Positions 47,241-57,106 of a stretch of DNA of 64,000 bases are shown one piece after another (position 1 is the first letter of the stretch; every line of letters starts with the position of its first letter). This stretch comes from Spongiibacteraceae bacterium. Its GTDB lineage: Bacteria; Pseudomonadota; Gammaproteobacteria; Pseudomonadales; Dasaniaceae. The position numbers and the translations under genes are program-made. The DNA lies in NCBI GenBank assembly GCA_028280715.1, contig JANQLG010000026.1:50995-114994 (forward strand), written 5' to 3'. The notes under the pieces were generated by a model. It saw nothing but the letters and a program-made list of their open reading frames with translations. It did no database searches and was not told the DNA's origin.

Positions 47241-47921
47241 TTATAGCTCTCTACTAGCACGGATAGATTCATAGCCCACATTTAATTTGGCTAACTCCAA
47301 AGGAGAACGGAAAAACCCAACGTAATGTCCCTTTGGATTAATGATGGCGATATTACCACCATGTTCCACGGTATAGTTCTCACCACCACCAGGCACTTTA
47401 CTGAATGGAATATTCAATTGTGTGGCAAATCGATGTAAATCCAGGAACTCACCCGTTACCCCAACAAAGTCTTTATTAAAAAAGCGTACATAATCATATA
47501 GTTTTTCTGGCGTATCTCGACCGGGGTCAACACTTACCATAATCACCTGCAAATCTTTACTGTAATCGCCTTGTTGTTGATCTGCATAAAACTGATTTAA
47601 CAGGGCCATAGTAGTGGGGCAGATATCCGGGCAAAATGTGAAACCAAAAAAAACCAACGACCATTTGCCCTGTAGATCCGCCGAATTAAATTCTTCACTG
47701 TTATAGTCTGTAAGCGAAAACTCTTTAAATGAGCGCGGTTGATCAAACAAAAAAACGCCTTTCTCTTTTAGCTGACTATCGCTTAACACTTGTGGACGGG
47801 TAAGACTATGAATAAACATGCCAAGCACTATGGCAATAAACGCCAACACCACAGCAACGGTTATTAATATTCCCTTCTTCTGTTCAGGCTGCAACTGATT
47901 TTGTGGAAGCTCTGCGTTCAT
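47241..47921 (-). CDS. SCO1/SenC copper chaperone
   Basis: Membrane-anchored thioredoxin-fold protein that delivers copper to the CuA site of cytochrome oxidase. One helix (about residues 19-40) anchors it; the metal motif is FTFCPDICPTT (CxxxC), with the copper-ligand histidine in VEHGGNIAIINPKG. Length 226 residues. It is the last gene of the oxidase locus and overlaps cyoE by one base. Confidence 0.94.
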   Translation of the reverse strand: MNAELPQNQLQPEQKKGILITVAVVLAFIAIVLGMFIHSLTRPQVLSDSQLKEKGVFLFDQPRSFKEFSLTDYNSEEFNSADLQGKWSLVFFGFTFCPDICPTTMALLNQFYADQQQGDYSKDLQVIMVSVDPGRDTPEKLYDYVRFFNKDFVGVTGEFLDLHRFATQLNIPFSKVPGGGENYTVEHGGNIAIINPKGHYVGFFRSPLELAKLNVGYESIRASREL

Positions 47922-48841
47922 TAGGTCGTTACCTCAAACACGCGGGTGACAGGAAATAGGTAATGATCAAGTAGCAATATGATATATAACAGCATCAAAT
48001 AAATAATTGAAAATTTAAACGTTTCAATCGGCGCGTTAGGATTGCCTCGCATTATTTGCACAGCCCAATACAAATGTATCGCACCGAGAATGCTGGCCCC
48101 TGCTAAATATAAAACACCGGACATGCCGGTGGCAAAGGGTAGAAGACTCGCTGCAATCAACACCAATGTATATAACAAAATATGCAGCGCCGTATATTTA
48201 ACACCATGAGTAACAGGCAGCATGGGAATGCCCGCTTTAGCGTAATCATCCTTGCGGTTGATGGCTAACGCCCAAAAATGCGGAGGAGTCCAGGCAAAAA
48301 TAATTAATACCAGCAGCAAGGCATGGCCTGAAACCTCATTGGTCATCGCAGTCCAGCCCAGAAGGGGAGGGGCCGCTCCTGGCAAGCCACCAATAACAAT
48401 ATTCTGAGGTGTCGCACGCTTTAGCCATAGGCTGTAAATACCAGCATAGCCAATCAATGAAAACAGCGTCAGCCACGCCGTTAATGCATTTATTTTAACT
48501 AACAGAATAACCATGCCGATAACGCCAAGTGCAATCGCAAAAATTGCTGCATGCTTGGGATCAACTCGACCCTGGGCGATAGGGCGGTTATGGGTGCGAG
48601 CCATAATGATATCAATACGCTGGTCAACCAGGTGGTTAACTACTGCACCGGAGGCTGAACATAAACCAATACCCAGATTACCAAAGATCAACACGTCTAT
48701 AGGGACAATACCCGGCGTAGACAAAAACATGCCTATCGCCGATGTTAATAACATCAGATACACAACATTAGGCTTTGTCAGTTCGTAAAAATCTCGCCAA
48801 GCAACCGATTGCTTCTGCGGGTTTGTCGTCGATTCAGACAT
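47921..48841 (-). CDS. cyoE: Protoheme IX farnesyltransferase (heme O synthase)
   Basis: Converts heme B to heme O, precursor of heme A for the aa3 oxidase. The 306-residue UbiA-family membrane protein has the polyprenyl-diphosphate motif VVNHLVDQRIDIIMARTHNR and eight to nine helices. It is translationally coupled to the SCO gene and lies 40 bases after ctaA, so heme A synthesis is encoded in the oxidase locus. Confidence 0.95.
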   Translation of the reverse strand: MSESTTNPQKQSVAWRDFYELTKPNVVYLMLLTSAIGMFLSTPGIVPIDVLIFGNLGIGLCSASGAVVNHLVDQRIDIIMARTHNRPIAQGRVDPKHAAIFAIALGVIGMVILLVKINALTAWLTLFSLIGYAGIYSLWLKRATPQNIVIGGLPGAAPPLLGWTAMTNEVSGHALLLVLIIFAWTPPHFWALAINRKDDYAKAGIPMLPVTHGVKYTALHILLYTLVLIAASLLPFATGMSGVLYLAGASILGAIHLYWAVQIMRGNPNAPIETFKFSIIYLMLLYIILLLDHYLFPVTRVFEVTT

Positions 48842-48881
48842 AGTTGTAACTCTCTAAACGTCTAGCTAACCAAACGATGGA

Positions 48882-50087
48882 TCAATCGTTCGATTTTAAT
48901 TCCCTAGCAGTAAACACTCGATGATTAATGGTAATCATCGTTAACAATAGAAATGCACCCACCAAGTTATGAGCGACTGCAACATTCACAGGAAAATGCA
49001 GCACAATATTACCAACCCCTAACAGCAGTTGCAGAATTAAAACCGATAATAATACGTTCGCTATCGCTTTAGCTTCATTGGTAGCAATACGCTTGGATAA
49101 TAAAACAAACAAAAATAATAAATAGGCAGTAGTAATTAATGCACCAATGCGATGACTGAAATGGATAGCAATGCGTGCTTCGTTATCCATTGTGCCACCA
49201 AGATAATTCGGACCAATGCTCTGAGCGATATTGAAGCCCTCTTTAAAGTCCATTTCTGGCAGCCACTGATTTTGACATGTCGGCAACTCTGGGCACGCCA
49301 CAGCGGCATAGTTAGAAGTTGTCCAACCGCCTAAGGCAATTTGGCAAACGACTATCACTAGACCAACTACTGCCCAACTACGCAGTTTTGTTAGCTGCTG
49401 TTTAACCGTAGGACTCACTTCCCATGTCCTATTATTAAGACGTAGTACCAGTAGCCACAACAAGCCAAAGGTTGTAAAGCCGCCTAGTAAATGTAATGTC
49501 ACAACCTGTGGCCATAATTTTAATGTAACCGTCCACATGCCAAACAAACCTTGCAAAATAATAAAGGCGAGCAAAAAAGCGGACAGCTTAAAGGGCCTGT
49601 TAGAAACACCTTTCTTAAACCAGAAATATAACAATGCCAGCATTGTGGCAAAAACTGAAGCAACAGCGTAGGGTTCAAAGACCACACCAACTACAGCAGT
49701 TACTGCTGTAGTCAATACGTTTAGGGCCAGTAAACTGCTAATTAATGTAACCGGTTGTGGCTGTTCTCTATTTCTAATCGCGACAACAAACAATGCGATA
49801 GTGATATAGCCCAAGGCCTGCGCAAAATAACGGTGTACCATTTCCGGCCAAGTTTTATCATGCTCTACTGGCATGTCAGGGTAGGCTTGATTGGCCACTT
49901 CAACTTCTTCTGCAGTCGTAGGCCACAGAGCATGGCCATAACAGGTTGGCCAATCTGGGCAACCCAACCCTGCATCGACTAAACGAGTGAATGCGCCTAA
50001 GCCGACAACTACTATCGCGCATAGACAGCCAGCCAGAGCAAGCTTGAAACCCGGTAGACGATTTTCAGCAGTATTAAATAATTGCAT
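48882..50087 (-). CDS. ctaA: Heme A synthase (CtaA/COX15)
   Basis: Oxidises heme O to heme A. The 401-residue protein has eight helices; conserved segments are GAFTRLVDAGLGCPDWPTCYG near the N-terminus and a second FSHRIGALITTAYL region, whose histidines would bind heme. Cysteine pairs CPDWPTC and CPELPTC occur in the periplasmic loops of both halves. Confidence 0.94.
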   Translation of the reverse strand: MQLFNTAENRLPGFKLALAGCLCAIVVVGLGAFTRLVDAGLGCPDWPTCYGHALWPTTAEEVEVANQAYPDMPVEHDKTWPEMVHRYFAQALGYITIALFVVAIRNREQPQPVTLISSLLALNVLTTAVTAVVGVVFEPYAVASVFATMLALLYFWFKKGVSNRPFKLSAFLLAFIILQGLFGMWTVTLKLWPQVVTLHLLGGFTTFGLLWLLVLRLNNRTWEVSPTVKQQLTKLRSWAVVGLVIVVCQIALGGWTTSNYAAVACPELPTCQNQWLPEMDFKEGFNIAQSIGPNYLGGTMDNEARIAIHFSHRIGALITTAYLLFLFVLLSKRIATNEAKAIANVLLSVLILQLLLGVGNIVLHFPVNVAVAHNLVGAFLLLTMITINHRVFTARELKSND

Positions 50088-50144
50088 GTATTTTCTTGAG
50101 CCTTTTTTGTATCTGTTTTACGCCTTCTTTAAAAAGCTGCTTTA

Positions 50145-50774
50145 TCAACTGAACAAGCGCTTCATATCTCTAACGACAGCTTTACCAAGATCATTTAACG
50201 TGGTTTGTTCGGTATCCTCCGCTCGATAAAACATCATTAACCAGCCACGCGGATCGACGACATAAAAGGTTTTTTCTGCTAAGGGATTAGCAGCTGACCC
50301 GGTAAACAATTGCTGTAACTCAGCTTCACTGAGCACAATCACTTGGATCTCTTTATATTCCTGCTGCAGACGCTGTTGCAGCTCATTGGAGATCTCTTGT
50401 GCAGTTGTAACGTAATGAAGCCTGATTCGGTTCATGTCGCGGCCCAATGCTGTTCGACTTTGCCTAGCGACATACAGCATCCTTTCGCAATCTCCTAAAC
50501 ATTCATTATCACCAAACACCACAAAAGACCACTTCGGCTCGGGCTTATCATAGGAAAATTTTTCACCGGAAAGTGTTTTAAGCGGCGCTTCAGCAAATTG
50601 TAATGGCGGAGAAACCAATTCGCCGTTATTGACGGTGCCCAATTCTACGGCTTGATTATCAACCAAATAAAAAAGCAAAGAAGACAGAACAATGACTAAG
50701 ACTGGCGTGCCGACAATACCCAGCAACACTTTACGGCCTGAATGATTATTAGTTTTTGGAAGACTTTCTGTCAC
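50145..50774 (-). CDS. SCO-like membrane protein of the oxidase locus
   Basis: A 209-residue protein with one N-terminal helix (about 18-40) and a thioredoxin-like extracytoplasmic domain. It contains a CxxxC motif (NECLGDCERM) where SCO proteins carry CPDICP, and a C-terminal YVVDPRGWLMMFYRAED strand like that of SCO. The SCO copper-binding histidine is absent. It sits between surf1 and ctaA. It may be a redox helper for copper insertion; the family is unnamed to me. Confidence 0.65.
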   Translation of the reverse strand: MTESLPKTNNHSGRKVLLGIVGTPVLVIVLSSLLFYLVDNQAVELGTVNNGELVSPPLQFAEAPLKTLSGEKFSYDKPEPKWSFVVFGDNECLGDCERMLYVARQSRTALGRDMNRIRLHYVTTAQEISNELQQRLQQEYKEIQVIVLSEAELQQLFTGSAANPLAEKTFYVVDPRGWLMMFYRAEDTEQTTLNDLGKAVVRDMKRLFS

Positions 50775-50844
50775 ATCTATACCTTTTACTTACGCCTTAA
50801 TCGATACATCTATCGATATTTTCAATATTCATAACAGCCACTAC

Positions 50845-51579
50845 TTAACGCCCACGGATAAGCTGCCAAAGATTAGTGTTTGCCAGTAAAAGGATTACCA
50901 GCAAAGCTACCCCCATACCAAACCACTGTACGGCATAGCCTGTATGTTTTTCGGGCTGGATGTTTACAACTAGCCAATTGGGCTGTAATGCGCCAGGTGA
51001 GTTTACATCCAGCCTTACCGTGTAGGGAAAAACTGGTTGACCAAATTCCTCCGCCAGCGATTCAATATCTATAGTCTGTACTACACGAGGCCAGCCTGTG
51101 GGAGAATCCTCAGCGAGCTGCATCATTTCGCCGAGCGGCACATACACTTCTGCCATCAACTTCACTTCACCTAGAACGGCGTTTACTGTAGGGAGTCGCC
51201 GCCGGTCCACTGATCCAGCCACCCAACCTCTATTCACTAACACCCACTGGTCATTGGCTGAAAGTTCAAGGGGCGTGATTATCTCATATCCGACACGCCC
51301 TTGATAAATACGATTATCCAATAGTAATGATTTGTCATTGATATAACGGCCTGAAAGCGATACCGGCTGATAACTTAGATCTGTTTTATGATCCAGATCT
51401 ATTATTGGTAGATGACCTATTGCCTGTTTTTGCTCAAAAGCTACCAGTAATTGCTTTTTTTCTTCGGCGCGACCTAATTGCCAAAATCCCAAAGAAATCA
51501 CAAGTGGCAAAAACAATAATGCCAGCAAGGTGACACGCCAGTCTGGCGTAAATTGTAGTTGTATTCTTTGTTCAGACAT
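50845..51579 (-). CDS. SURF1 family cytochrome oxidase biogenesis protein
   Basis: A SURF1/Shy1 homologue of about 244 residues, needed for heme A insertion into subunit I. Two terminal helices (about residues 18-36 and 212-232) enclose the periplasmic domain with GFWQLGRAEEKKQLL, VLVNRGWVAG and VQWFGMGVALLVI. The ATG that gives MSEQRIQLQF is preferred over one nine codons upstream. It lies opposite the DUF2909 gene. Confidence 0.93.
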   Translation of the reverse strand: MSEQRIQLQFTPDWRVTLLALLFLPLVISLGFWQLGRAEEKKQLLVAFEQKQAIGHLPIIDLDHKTDLSYQPVSLSGRYINDKSLLLDNRIYQGRVGYEIITPLELSANDQWVLVNRGWVAGSVDRRRLPTVNAVLGEVKLMAEVYVPLGEMMQLAEDSPTGWPRVVQTIDIESLAEEFGQPVFPYTVRLDVNSPGALQPNWLVVNIQPEKHTGYAVQWFGMGVALLVILLLANTNLWQLIRGR

Positions 51580-51640
51580 TTGTCTGCACCACTGGTATAT
51601 AATCAATCACCTTATATTGCCTCAATATTGGAGCCAAACC

Positions 51641-51898
51641 ATGTGGTTAAAAACTGTCATCGTCATTCTATTTGTCGGCTTGATTATCAGCTTATTCACC
51701 AGTTTGAATTTTTTATTCAAAGATCGTGGCGGTATTGATGGTAAACCAAGTCACCGTGCCTGGAATGCATTATCAGTACGTTTGATCTTGGCAGGGCTGT
51801 TAATTGGTTTTCTCTTCTATGGCGTTTATACCGGCCAATTAGGTTCAAATGCCCCGTGGGACGCTCGCTATGCAGATAAAATTGAGCCCACTCAATAA
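51641..51898 (+). CDS. DUF2909 twin-transmembrane protein
   Basis: An 85-residue protein with two helices (about 4-24 and 46-66) separated by a polar loop (LFKDRGGIDGKPSHRAWNAL), matching the DUF2909 family usually found in cytochrome c oxidase loci. It is the only rightward gene here, in the gap between surf1 and ctaE. ATG with GGAG nine bases upstream. A structural or assembly role in the oxidase is inferred from location. Confidence 0.88.
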   Translation: MWLKTVIVILFVGLIISLFTSLNFLFKDRGGIDGKPSHRAWNALSVRLILAGLLIGFLFYGVYTGQLGSNAPWDARYADKIEPTQ

Positions 51899-51954
51899 TT
51901 CTCGATTTTTCAAACTTTCTAATCAAACTCTAAAATTTTTGTAACCCCAAACGT

Positions 51955-51990
51955 AAAAAAGGCTGTGAAGTAATCTTCACAGCCTTTTTT
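51955..51990. terminator. Bidirectional terminator between DUF2909 gene and ctaE
   Basis: A perfect 16-base-pair inverted repeat AAAAAAGGCTGTGAAG / CTTCACAGCCTTTTTT with a TAAT loop, with A-tract and T-tract on both sides. Confidence 0.93.
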
Positions 51991-52006
51991 ATTGTTTTTG
52001 CTGCTG

Positions 52007-52981
52007 TTACAAGATGTAAACAAACAGGAATAATCCCACCCAGACTACATCAACAAAGTGCCAATACCAGCTCGATGCTTCAAAACCGAAATGATCTTCA
52101 GGTGTGAAGTGACTACTGCGCGTAGAACGCAACCACTGGACTAACAGCATAATAGCCCCCATACAAACGTGGAAACCGTGGAAGCCTGTCAGCATAAAGA
52201 AGGTCGTACCATAGATACCTGAATTCAGGAATAAACCATACTCAACATATGCTTCATGGTATTCGAGGTACTGCAAGTAAACAAAGGCCAGGCCTAAAGC
52301 AACGGTAATACCTAACCATAGGTTTTGACCTTTGCGATTACCTTTTAACAATGCCAAATGCGCAATGTGTGCTGTCACACTGGATGTAATCAATATGATT
52401 GTATTGTACAACGGTAGCCAGTGGCCAACATTCGACCACCCAGGAAAACTCAAGTTTCTCTCAGGGCCAGTCATTACACCATTGTTTGCTGTGATTTGAT
52501 TGCCAACACCACCGATAGCATCCTGTGGTGTTTCCATCATTGGCCAAGTGTATTCAAAACCTGGCCACAACAAATCGTTCATGCGTCCAGCTTCGCCTTC
52601 ACCAGCCAACCATGGACCTGCAAGGTTACGCACATACCATAGGGCACCGAAGAATGCGGCAAAGAACATCACTTCTGAAAAAATAAACCACTGCATGCCA
52701 ATCACATAAGAATGTTTTAATTGGCTGCTGTTCATGCCTGCACGGTTTTCAATAATCGTCTGACGGAACCATACAAATAGTGTCGCCAAAAATAGGACAA
52801 GACCAACCAAAAAGATAAACCAGGAGTTGGTTTCCTGACCAGGCTCACCAAAAGTTTGATCGTTCAATACGCTAGCCGCACCGAATAGGGTGGTGAACAA
52901 TGTCAAACTGGCCCAGATAGCCAATTTACTTTGTTCGGGAACGTAATAGGTCTCGTAATCTGTATTGCTATGACCTGCCAT
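52007..52981 (-). CDS. ctaE: Cytochrome c oxidase subunit III
   Basis: A 324-residue seven-helix subunit, longer than the usual 260-290 because of a periplasmic-side insertion (about residues 128-178). Conserved pieces include GMQWFIFSEVMFFAAFFGALW and FHGFHVCMGAIML, and the terminal WYWHFVDVVWVGLFL. The start has GGAG eight bases before ATG. Last structural subunit of ctaC-ctaD-ctaG-ctaE. Confidence 0.95.
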   Translation of the reverse strand: MAGHSNTDYETYYVPEQSKLAIWASLTLFTTLFGAASVLNDQTFGEPGQETNSWFIFLVGLVLFLATLFVWFRQTIIENRAGMNSSQLKHSYVIGMQWFIFSEVMFFAAFFGALWYVRNLAGPWLAGEGEAGRMNDLLWPGFEYTWPMMETPQDAIGGVGNQITANNGVMTGPERNLSFPGWSNVGHWLPLYNTIILITSSVTAHIAHLALLKGNRKGQNLWLGITVALGLAFVYLQYLEYHEAYVEYGLFLNSGIYGTTFFMLTGFHGFHVCMGAIMLLVQWLRSTRSSHFTPEDHFGFEASSWYWHFVDVVWVGLFLFVYIL

Positions 52982-53033
52982 TTTTTTTCTCCGTTAATTC
53001 CTACTCGCTAATACGATAGAAATACTGTCTGTT

Positions 53034-53621
53034 TTAGCGAACAGCGACGGGAGCTTCCGGAGCAACCATCGCTGTTACATCAAAAATTGTATAGGACAAT
53101 GTAATGGTTTTTATGTCTTTAGGAAGATCCTGGTCGACAATAAACTGCAGCGGCATATCAGTTTCTGCACCGCCATCCAAGGGTTGCTGATTAAAGCAAA
53201 AGCATTCGGTCTTATGAAAATACTCTGCTGCCCGGCTTGGTGAAACACTCGGAATCGCCTGAGCGACCATATCTTTGGGCAGTGGGTTTTTTGCATAAAA
53301 AACTGTACTGTTAATTGCTCCTGGGTTCACTTTAACTACAGACTCTGTAGGACGAAACTCCCAAGGCATACCGTCATTATTGGTAGCAACAAATTGCACC
53401 CGTATTTCACGGCTGGTATCAACAGCTACTTCAACAACCTGATATCGCTCACCACTGGTCTTGCCATTGATTCCGAGCGCATCACAAAGCACATCATACA
53501 ATGGCACCATTACAACAAATACAAAGGCGAACATGCCGACAACAACAATCGACAATTTGCCGACAGTTTTTGCTACTGATGCATCAATAGTACTTTGATT
53601 GTCAGGTTGCATATCCGCCAC
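53034..53621 (-). CDS. ctaG: Cytochrome c oxidase assembly protein CtaG/COX11
   Basis: Copper chaperone for the CuB site of subunit I. A single N-terminal helix (about 22-45) anchors a periplasmic immunoglobulin-like domain with the copper motif ECFCFNQQPL. Length about 195 residues. Start is GTG or the ATG three codons later. It lies 15 bases after ctaD, with ctaE following. Confidence 0.95.
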   Translation of the reverse strand: MADMQPDNQSTIDASVAKTVGKLSIVVVGMFAFVFVVMVPLYDVLCDALGINGKTSGERYQVVEVAVDTSREIRVQFVATNNDGMPWEFRPTESVVKVNPGAINSTVFYAKNPLPKDMVAQAIPSVSPSRAAEYFHKTECFCFNQQPLDGGAETDMPLQFIVDQDLPKDIKTITLSYTIFDVTAMVAPEAPVAVR

Positions 53622-53636
53622 GCTAATTCACCTCAA

Positions 53637-55193
53637 TTACTTCACATCAGGTGGAGTAGTAAAGGTGTGATACGGCGCGGGAGTAGGCACAGTCCACTCC
53701 AATCCTTCTGCTCCATCCCAGGTTTTTTCTTCGCTGGTTGGCTTGCCTGCAACAATAGTGCGAATCACGTTAAACAGGAACAAGATCTGCGAAGCACCAT
53801 AAATGAATGCACCGATCGACGACATAGTGTTGAAGTCAGTGAACTGCAATGCGTAATCAGGAATACGACGTGGCATACCTGCTAACCCCAGGAAATGCTG
53901 CGGGAAGAAGGTCAGGTTAAAACCGATGAACGAAATCCAGAAATGGGCTTTACCCATGGTTTCGTCATACATCTTGCCACACCACTTAGGCAGCCAATAG
54001 TAAACCGCAGCTGACATACTGAATACCGCACCTGCCACCATAACGTAGTGGAAGTGAGCAACAACAAAGTAGCTATCATGGTATTGGAAGTCAGCAGGTG
54101 CCAGTGACAACATGACACCCGTGAAACCACCAACAGTGAACAAGAATACGAAACCAATACAGAACAGCATGGGTGTTTCAAAGGTCATCGCTCCTTTCCA
54201 CATGGTCGTGATCCAGTTAAACACCTTAACGCCTGTAGGCACCGCAATCAGCATAGTGGCATACATAAAGAACAGCTCACCAGCAATAGGCATACCCACC
54301 GTGTACATGTGGTGCGCCCACACGATGAAGGACAAGAAGGCGATTGAAGCCGTCGCATACACCATCGAGTCATAGCCAAACAATGGCTTGCGGGAAAAGG
54401 TTGGAATAATCTGAGAAACCACACCAAAAGCGGGCAGGATAATAATATAAACCTCAGGGTGTCCGAAGAACCAGAAGATGTGCTGGAACAATACTGGATC
54501 ACCACCACCAGCAGCGGAGAAGAAGCTGGTACCGAAGTGAACATCCATCAACATCATCGTTACCGCACCGGCTAGTACTGGCATTACCGCAACCAACAGG
54601 AAAGCAGTAATCAACCAAGTCCATACGAACATAGGCATTTTCATATAAGTCATGCCTGGCGCACGCATGTTAACAACCGTGGCGATAATATTAATCGAGC
54701 CCATGATGGAAGAAGCACCCATCAAGTGAACACCGAAAATAAAGAACGTAACGGTGTCAGGCGCATAGGTTGTTGATAGTGGCGCATAAAATGTCCAACC
54801 AAAGTTAGGAGCACCACCTTCCATAAACAATGTTGAAGCCAACAGTGCAAAGGTTGGAGGAAGAATCCAAAAACTCAGGTTATTCATTCTAGGCAGTGCC
54901 ATATCTGGCGCCCCAATCATCATTGGGATCATCCAGTTTGCCAAGCCCACGAAGGAGGGCATGATGGCGCCAAATACCATAACCAAACCATGCATGGTGG
55001 TCATTTGGTTAAAGAACTCTGGCTCAACGATCTGCAGGCCAGGTTGGAATAACTCCGCACGAATAATCATGGCGAAGGCACCGCCAAGGATAAACATGGC
55101 GAAGCTGAACCAAAGATACATCGTACCGATATCTTTGTGATTGGTGGTTGTTACCCACCGCATTAAACCTTTAGCAGGTCCGTGCGCACCCAT
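53637..55193 (-). CDS. ctaD: Cytochrome c oxidase subunit I
   Basis: Catalytic core of an aa3-type heme-copper oxidase: 518 residues, twelve helices. Ligands are visible: CuB/tyrosine motif WFFGHPEVYIIILP, the CuB pair IVWAHHMYTVG, and heme a/a3 histidines in SYFVVAHFHYVMV and MTTMHGLVMVFG. The Glu of the D-channel is replaced by the alternative SYFV-type arrangement not resolvable by eye. AGGAGG-like start site (GTAGGAGGAGTCACT). Twelve bases downstream of ctaC. Confidence 0.97.
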   Translation of the reverse strand: MGAHGPAKGLMRWVTTTNHKDIGTMYLWFSFAMFILGGAFAMIIRAELFQPGLQIVEPEFFNQMTTMHGLVMVFGAIMPSFVGLANWMIPMMIGAPDMALPRMNNLSFWILPPTFALLASTLFMEGGAPNFGWTFYAPLSTTYAPDTVTFFIFGVHLMGASSIMGSINIIATVVNMRAPGMTYMKMPMFVWTWLITAFLLVAVMPVLAGAVTMMLMDVHFGTSFFSAAGGGDPVLFQHIFWFFGHPEVYIIILPAFGVVSQIIPTFSRKPLFGYDSMVYATASIAFLSFIVWAHHMYTVGMPIAGELFFMYATMLIAVPTGVKVFNWITTMWKGAMTFETPMLFCIGFVFLFTVGGFTGVMLSLAPADFQYHDSYFVVAHFHYVMVAGAVFSMSAAVYYWLPKWCGKMYDETMGKAHFWISFIGFNLTFFPQHFLGLAGMPRRIPDYALQFTDFNTMSSIGAFIYGASQILFLFNVIRTIVAGKPTSEEKTWDGAEGLEWTVPTPAPYHTFTTPPDVK

Positions 55194-55204
55194 AGTGACT
55201 CCTC

Positions 55205-56362
55205 CTACTGACCTTGCTTGAAGTTATACACATCGATCGGCTGGACCGTATCGCCCATGTTATTACCAAAAGCATTACGCTGATAGGTAATAACTGCCGC
55301 CATATCGACATCATTAAGTTGCGCGCCAAAGGCCTGCATCGCAGTACCTGGCACACCGTTTACGCCAATATCAAGATGCCCGGCAACAGTGCCAGTAGCA
55401 ACAGGGCTACCCGCTATAGCTGAGCCCACACCACCTTCACCATTCAAGCCGTGGCAAGCCGCACAGTACTGATCATAAATGGGCTTACCGGCAGCCATTT
55501 GCTCATCAAGCGTAAACTGCTTATCCATCAAAGCCTTGATTTCCGCTGCTTGAGCTTTTTTGCCTGCAAGCCAGGCATCGTACTCTTCCTGCTCAACTAC
55601 ATTGACCACAACTGGCATATAGCCGTGGTCACGACCACAGAGCTCGGCACATTGACCGCGATAAACACCGGTCTTCAATGCCTTTGTCCAGGCTTCGTTG
55701 ATAAATCCGGGAATCGCATCTTTCTTCACCGCCAAAGCAGGTACCCACCAGGCATGAATAACGTCATTGGCTGTCACCAGGAAACGCACTTTAGTGTTGA
55801 CCGGGATAACAACCGGCTCGTCCACATCCAATAGATAGTATTCACCCTTGTTATCTTCATTGTAAATTTCAGACTTGGCAGTGCGTAAGTTACTGAAAAA
55901 GGAGATATTTTCACCATTTTCATCAATGTACTCATATTTCCACTTCCACTGATATCCGGTAACCAGAATATCCAATTCGGTATCTTCGAAGTCATAGATT
56001 TCAAGTAACGTGCGAGTGGCAGGAAAGGCCATCACGATGAGAATAATGAAAGGAACGATGGTCCAGGCAATTTCCACTGTCGTGCTTTCGTGGAAATCTG
56101 CTGGTTTTACGCCGAGTGATTTACGGTGTGTGAATACCGAGTAAAACATCACACCAAACACAACGACACCGATCGCTACACAAATCCAAAATACGGTCAT
56201 GTGCAGGTCGTAAATTTGAGCCCCTACTTCAGTAACGCCAGGTGCCATATTCACCTGCCAACGCTGAGCCTCCTCCGCCCAAGCACCAGTGCTCAGTAAG
56301 CCAAGCAGCAATAGCACAGGACTAAGCGTCAGCTTTAACAGCCGTTTCGCTTGTAAATGCAT
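55205..56362 (-). CDS. ctaC: Cytochrome c oxidase subunit II fused to cytochrome c
   Basis: Membrane-anchored CuA subunit with two helices and a cupredoxin domain (CuA motif GQCAELCGRDHGYM), fused to a C-terminal class I cytochrome c domain (heme motif CAACHGLNGEGG, about residues 295-380). This fusion is the caa3-like form seen in many proteobacteria. I choose the ATG with GGAG nine bases upstream (MHLQAKRLLKLTLSP), which begins directly before the signal segment ending GAWA; the open frame extends 38 codons further without a ribosome site. First gene of the oxidase operon. Confidence 0.93.
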   Translation of the reverse strand: MHLQAKRLLKLTLSPVLLLLGLLSTGAWAEEAQRWQVNMAPGVTEVGAQIYDLHMTVFWICVAIGVVVFGVMFYSVFTHRKSLGVKPADFHESTTVEIAWTIVPFIILIVMAFPATRTLLEIYDFEDTELDILVTGYQWKWKYEYIDENGENISFFSNLRTAKSEIYNEDNKGEYYLLDVDEPVVIPVNTKVRFLVTANDVIHAWWVPALAVKKDAIPGFINEAWTKALKTGVYRGQCAELCGRDHGYMPVVVNVVEQEEYDAWLAGKKAQAAEIKALMDKQFTLDEQMAAGKPIYDQYCAACHGLNGEGGVGSAIAGSPVATGTVAGHLDIGVNGVPGTAMQAFGAQLNDVDMAAVITYQRNAFGNNMGDTVQPIDVYNFKQGQ

Positions 56363-56884
56363 TTCCCGTGTCTCCATTATTAATTGTTGATATTTATCCC
56401 GGAACTGCGAACCTTGAGCAGCTAATGACCCATCTTTTATAAAGAATTCCGAGACCAGGGAAGTATCGCCCAACAACCCCGGAGCTTGAAACTATCGTTT
56501 CATAACTCTAGGTAGCCCTCGATCCTTAAAAACTCTTCTTATAGACAGGTATTTACTAGAGCAAATCACCTCAAAACATCATGAAAAGCTCTGCTGTTCA
56601 GGCCCCCAAAATCTCCAGGTGCGACAAAACGCCGCGATTATACGCACCTTTGACATTACAGGCCACCTACAAACATTCAAAAAAACCTATACATGTAGGC
56701 CAAGACCCTCAGCTAACTAAACCAATCTGTCAGCAGTACCAATATATTAGGCTTAAATCGCGGGCTAACCACAAGATATAGCATAGACAATAAATGGAAA
56801 ATAATTTCTCTGATTTAAAACAAAATTTAGCAGCTTTCTTCTCAACTCAAGATGATGAAAACTAACCCTTAACAAACAGCAACA
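56363..56884. other. Noncoding gap upstream of ctaC
   Basis: About 520 bases between ctaC and a small leftward gene. Presumably contains the ctaC promoter, not identifiable with certainty. A 23-codon rightward frame (56794-56865, MENNFSDLKQNLAAFFSTQD) is present without a ribosome site and is probably chance. Otherwise nothing recognisable. Confidence 0.4.
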
Positions 56885-57106
56885 TTAGCGATTATTTTTT
56901 AACCACTCATACTGTTTTTCTGGCGATCCCAGGCTATATAACCGCGCACCCCTTTTACCGCAAAAGCTCACTAGTTCATATTGTTCTAATCCTGCCATAG
57001 CGAAGTTGAAAATATGTACTAGCCTTAGCAAGTAGACTTTTGCTGGAACTGGATTCGTTGTCGATAGAAAGTCCTTAGAAGACATTCTGACTATATACAT
57101 CTTCAT
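56885..57106 (-). CDS. Hypothetical small protein, 73 residues
   Basis: No family recognised. The ATG at 57106 (MKMYIVRMSSKDFL) has AGGA about seven bases upstream; GTG at 57121 would add five residues. The protein is basic, has one cysteine, alternates strand-like and helical stretches and ends EWLKNNR. It diverges from the next gene with 121 bases between. Coding status is moderate: the frame is free-standing, unopposed and has a ribosome site. Confidence 0.5.
   Translation of the reverse strand: MKMYIVRMSSKDFLSTTNPVPAKVYLLRLVHIFNFAMAGLEQYELVSFCGKRGARLYSLGSPEKQYEWLKNNR

Noticed and set aside
56794..56865. 23-codon rightward frame MENNFSDLKQNLAAFFSTQD...
   Set aside because: No ribosome site, no flanking signals and a length expected by chance in AT-rich sequence.
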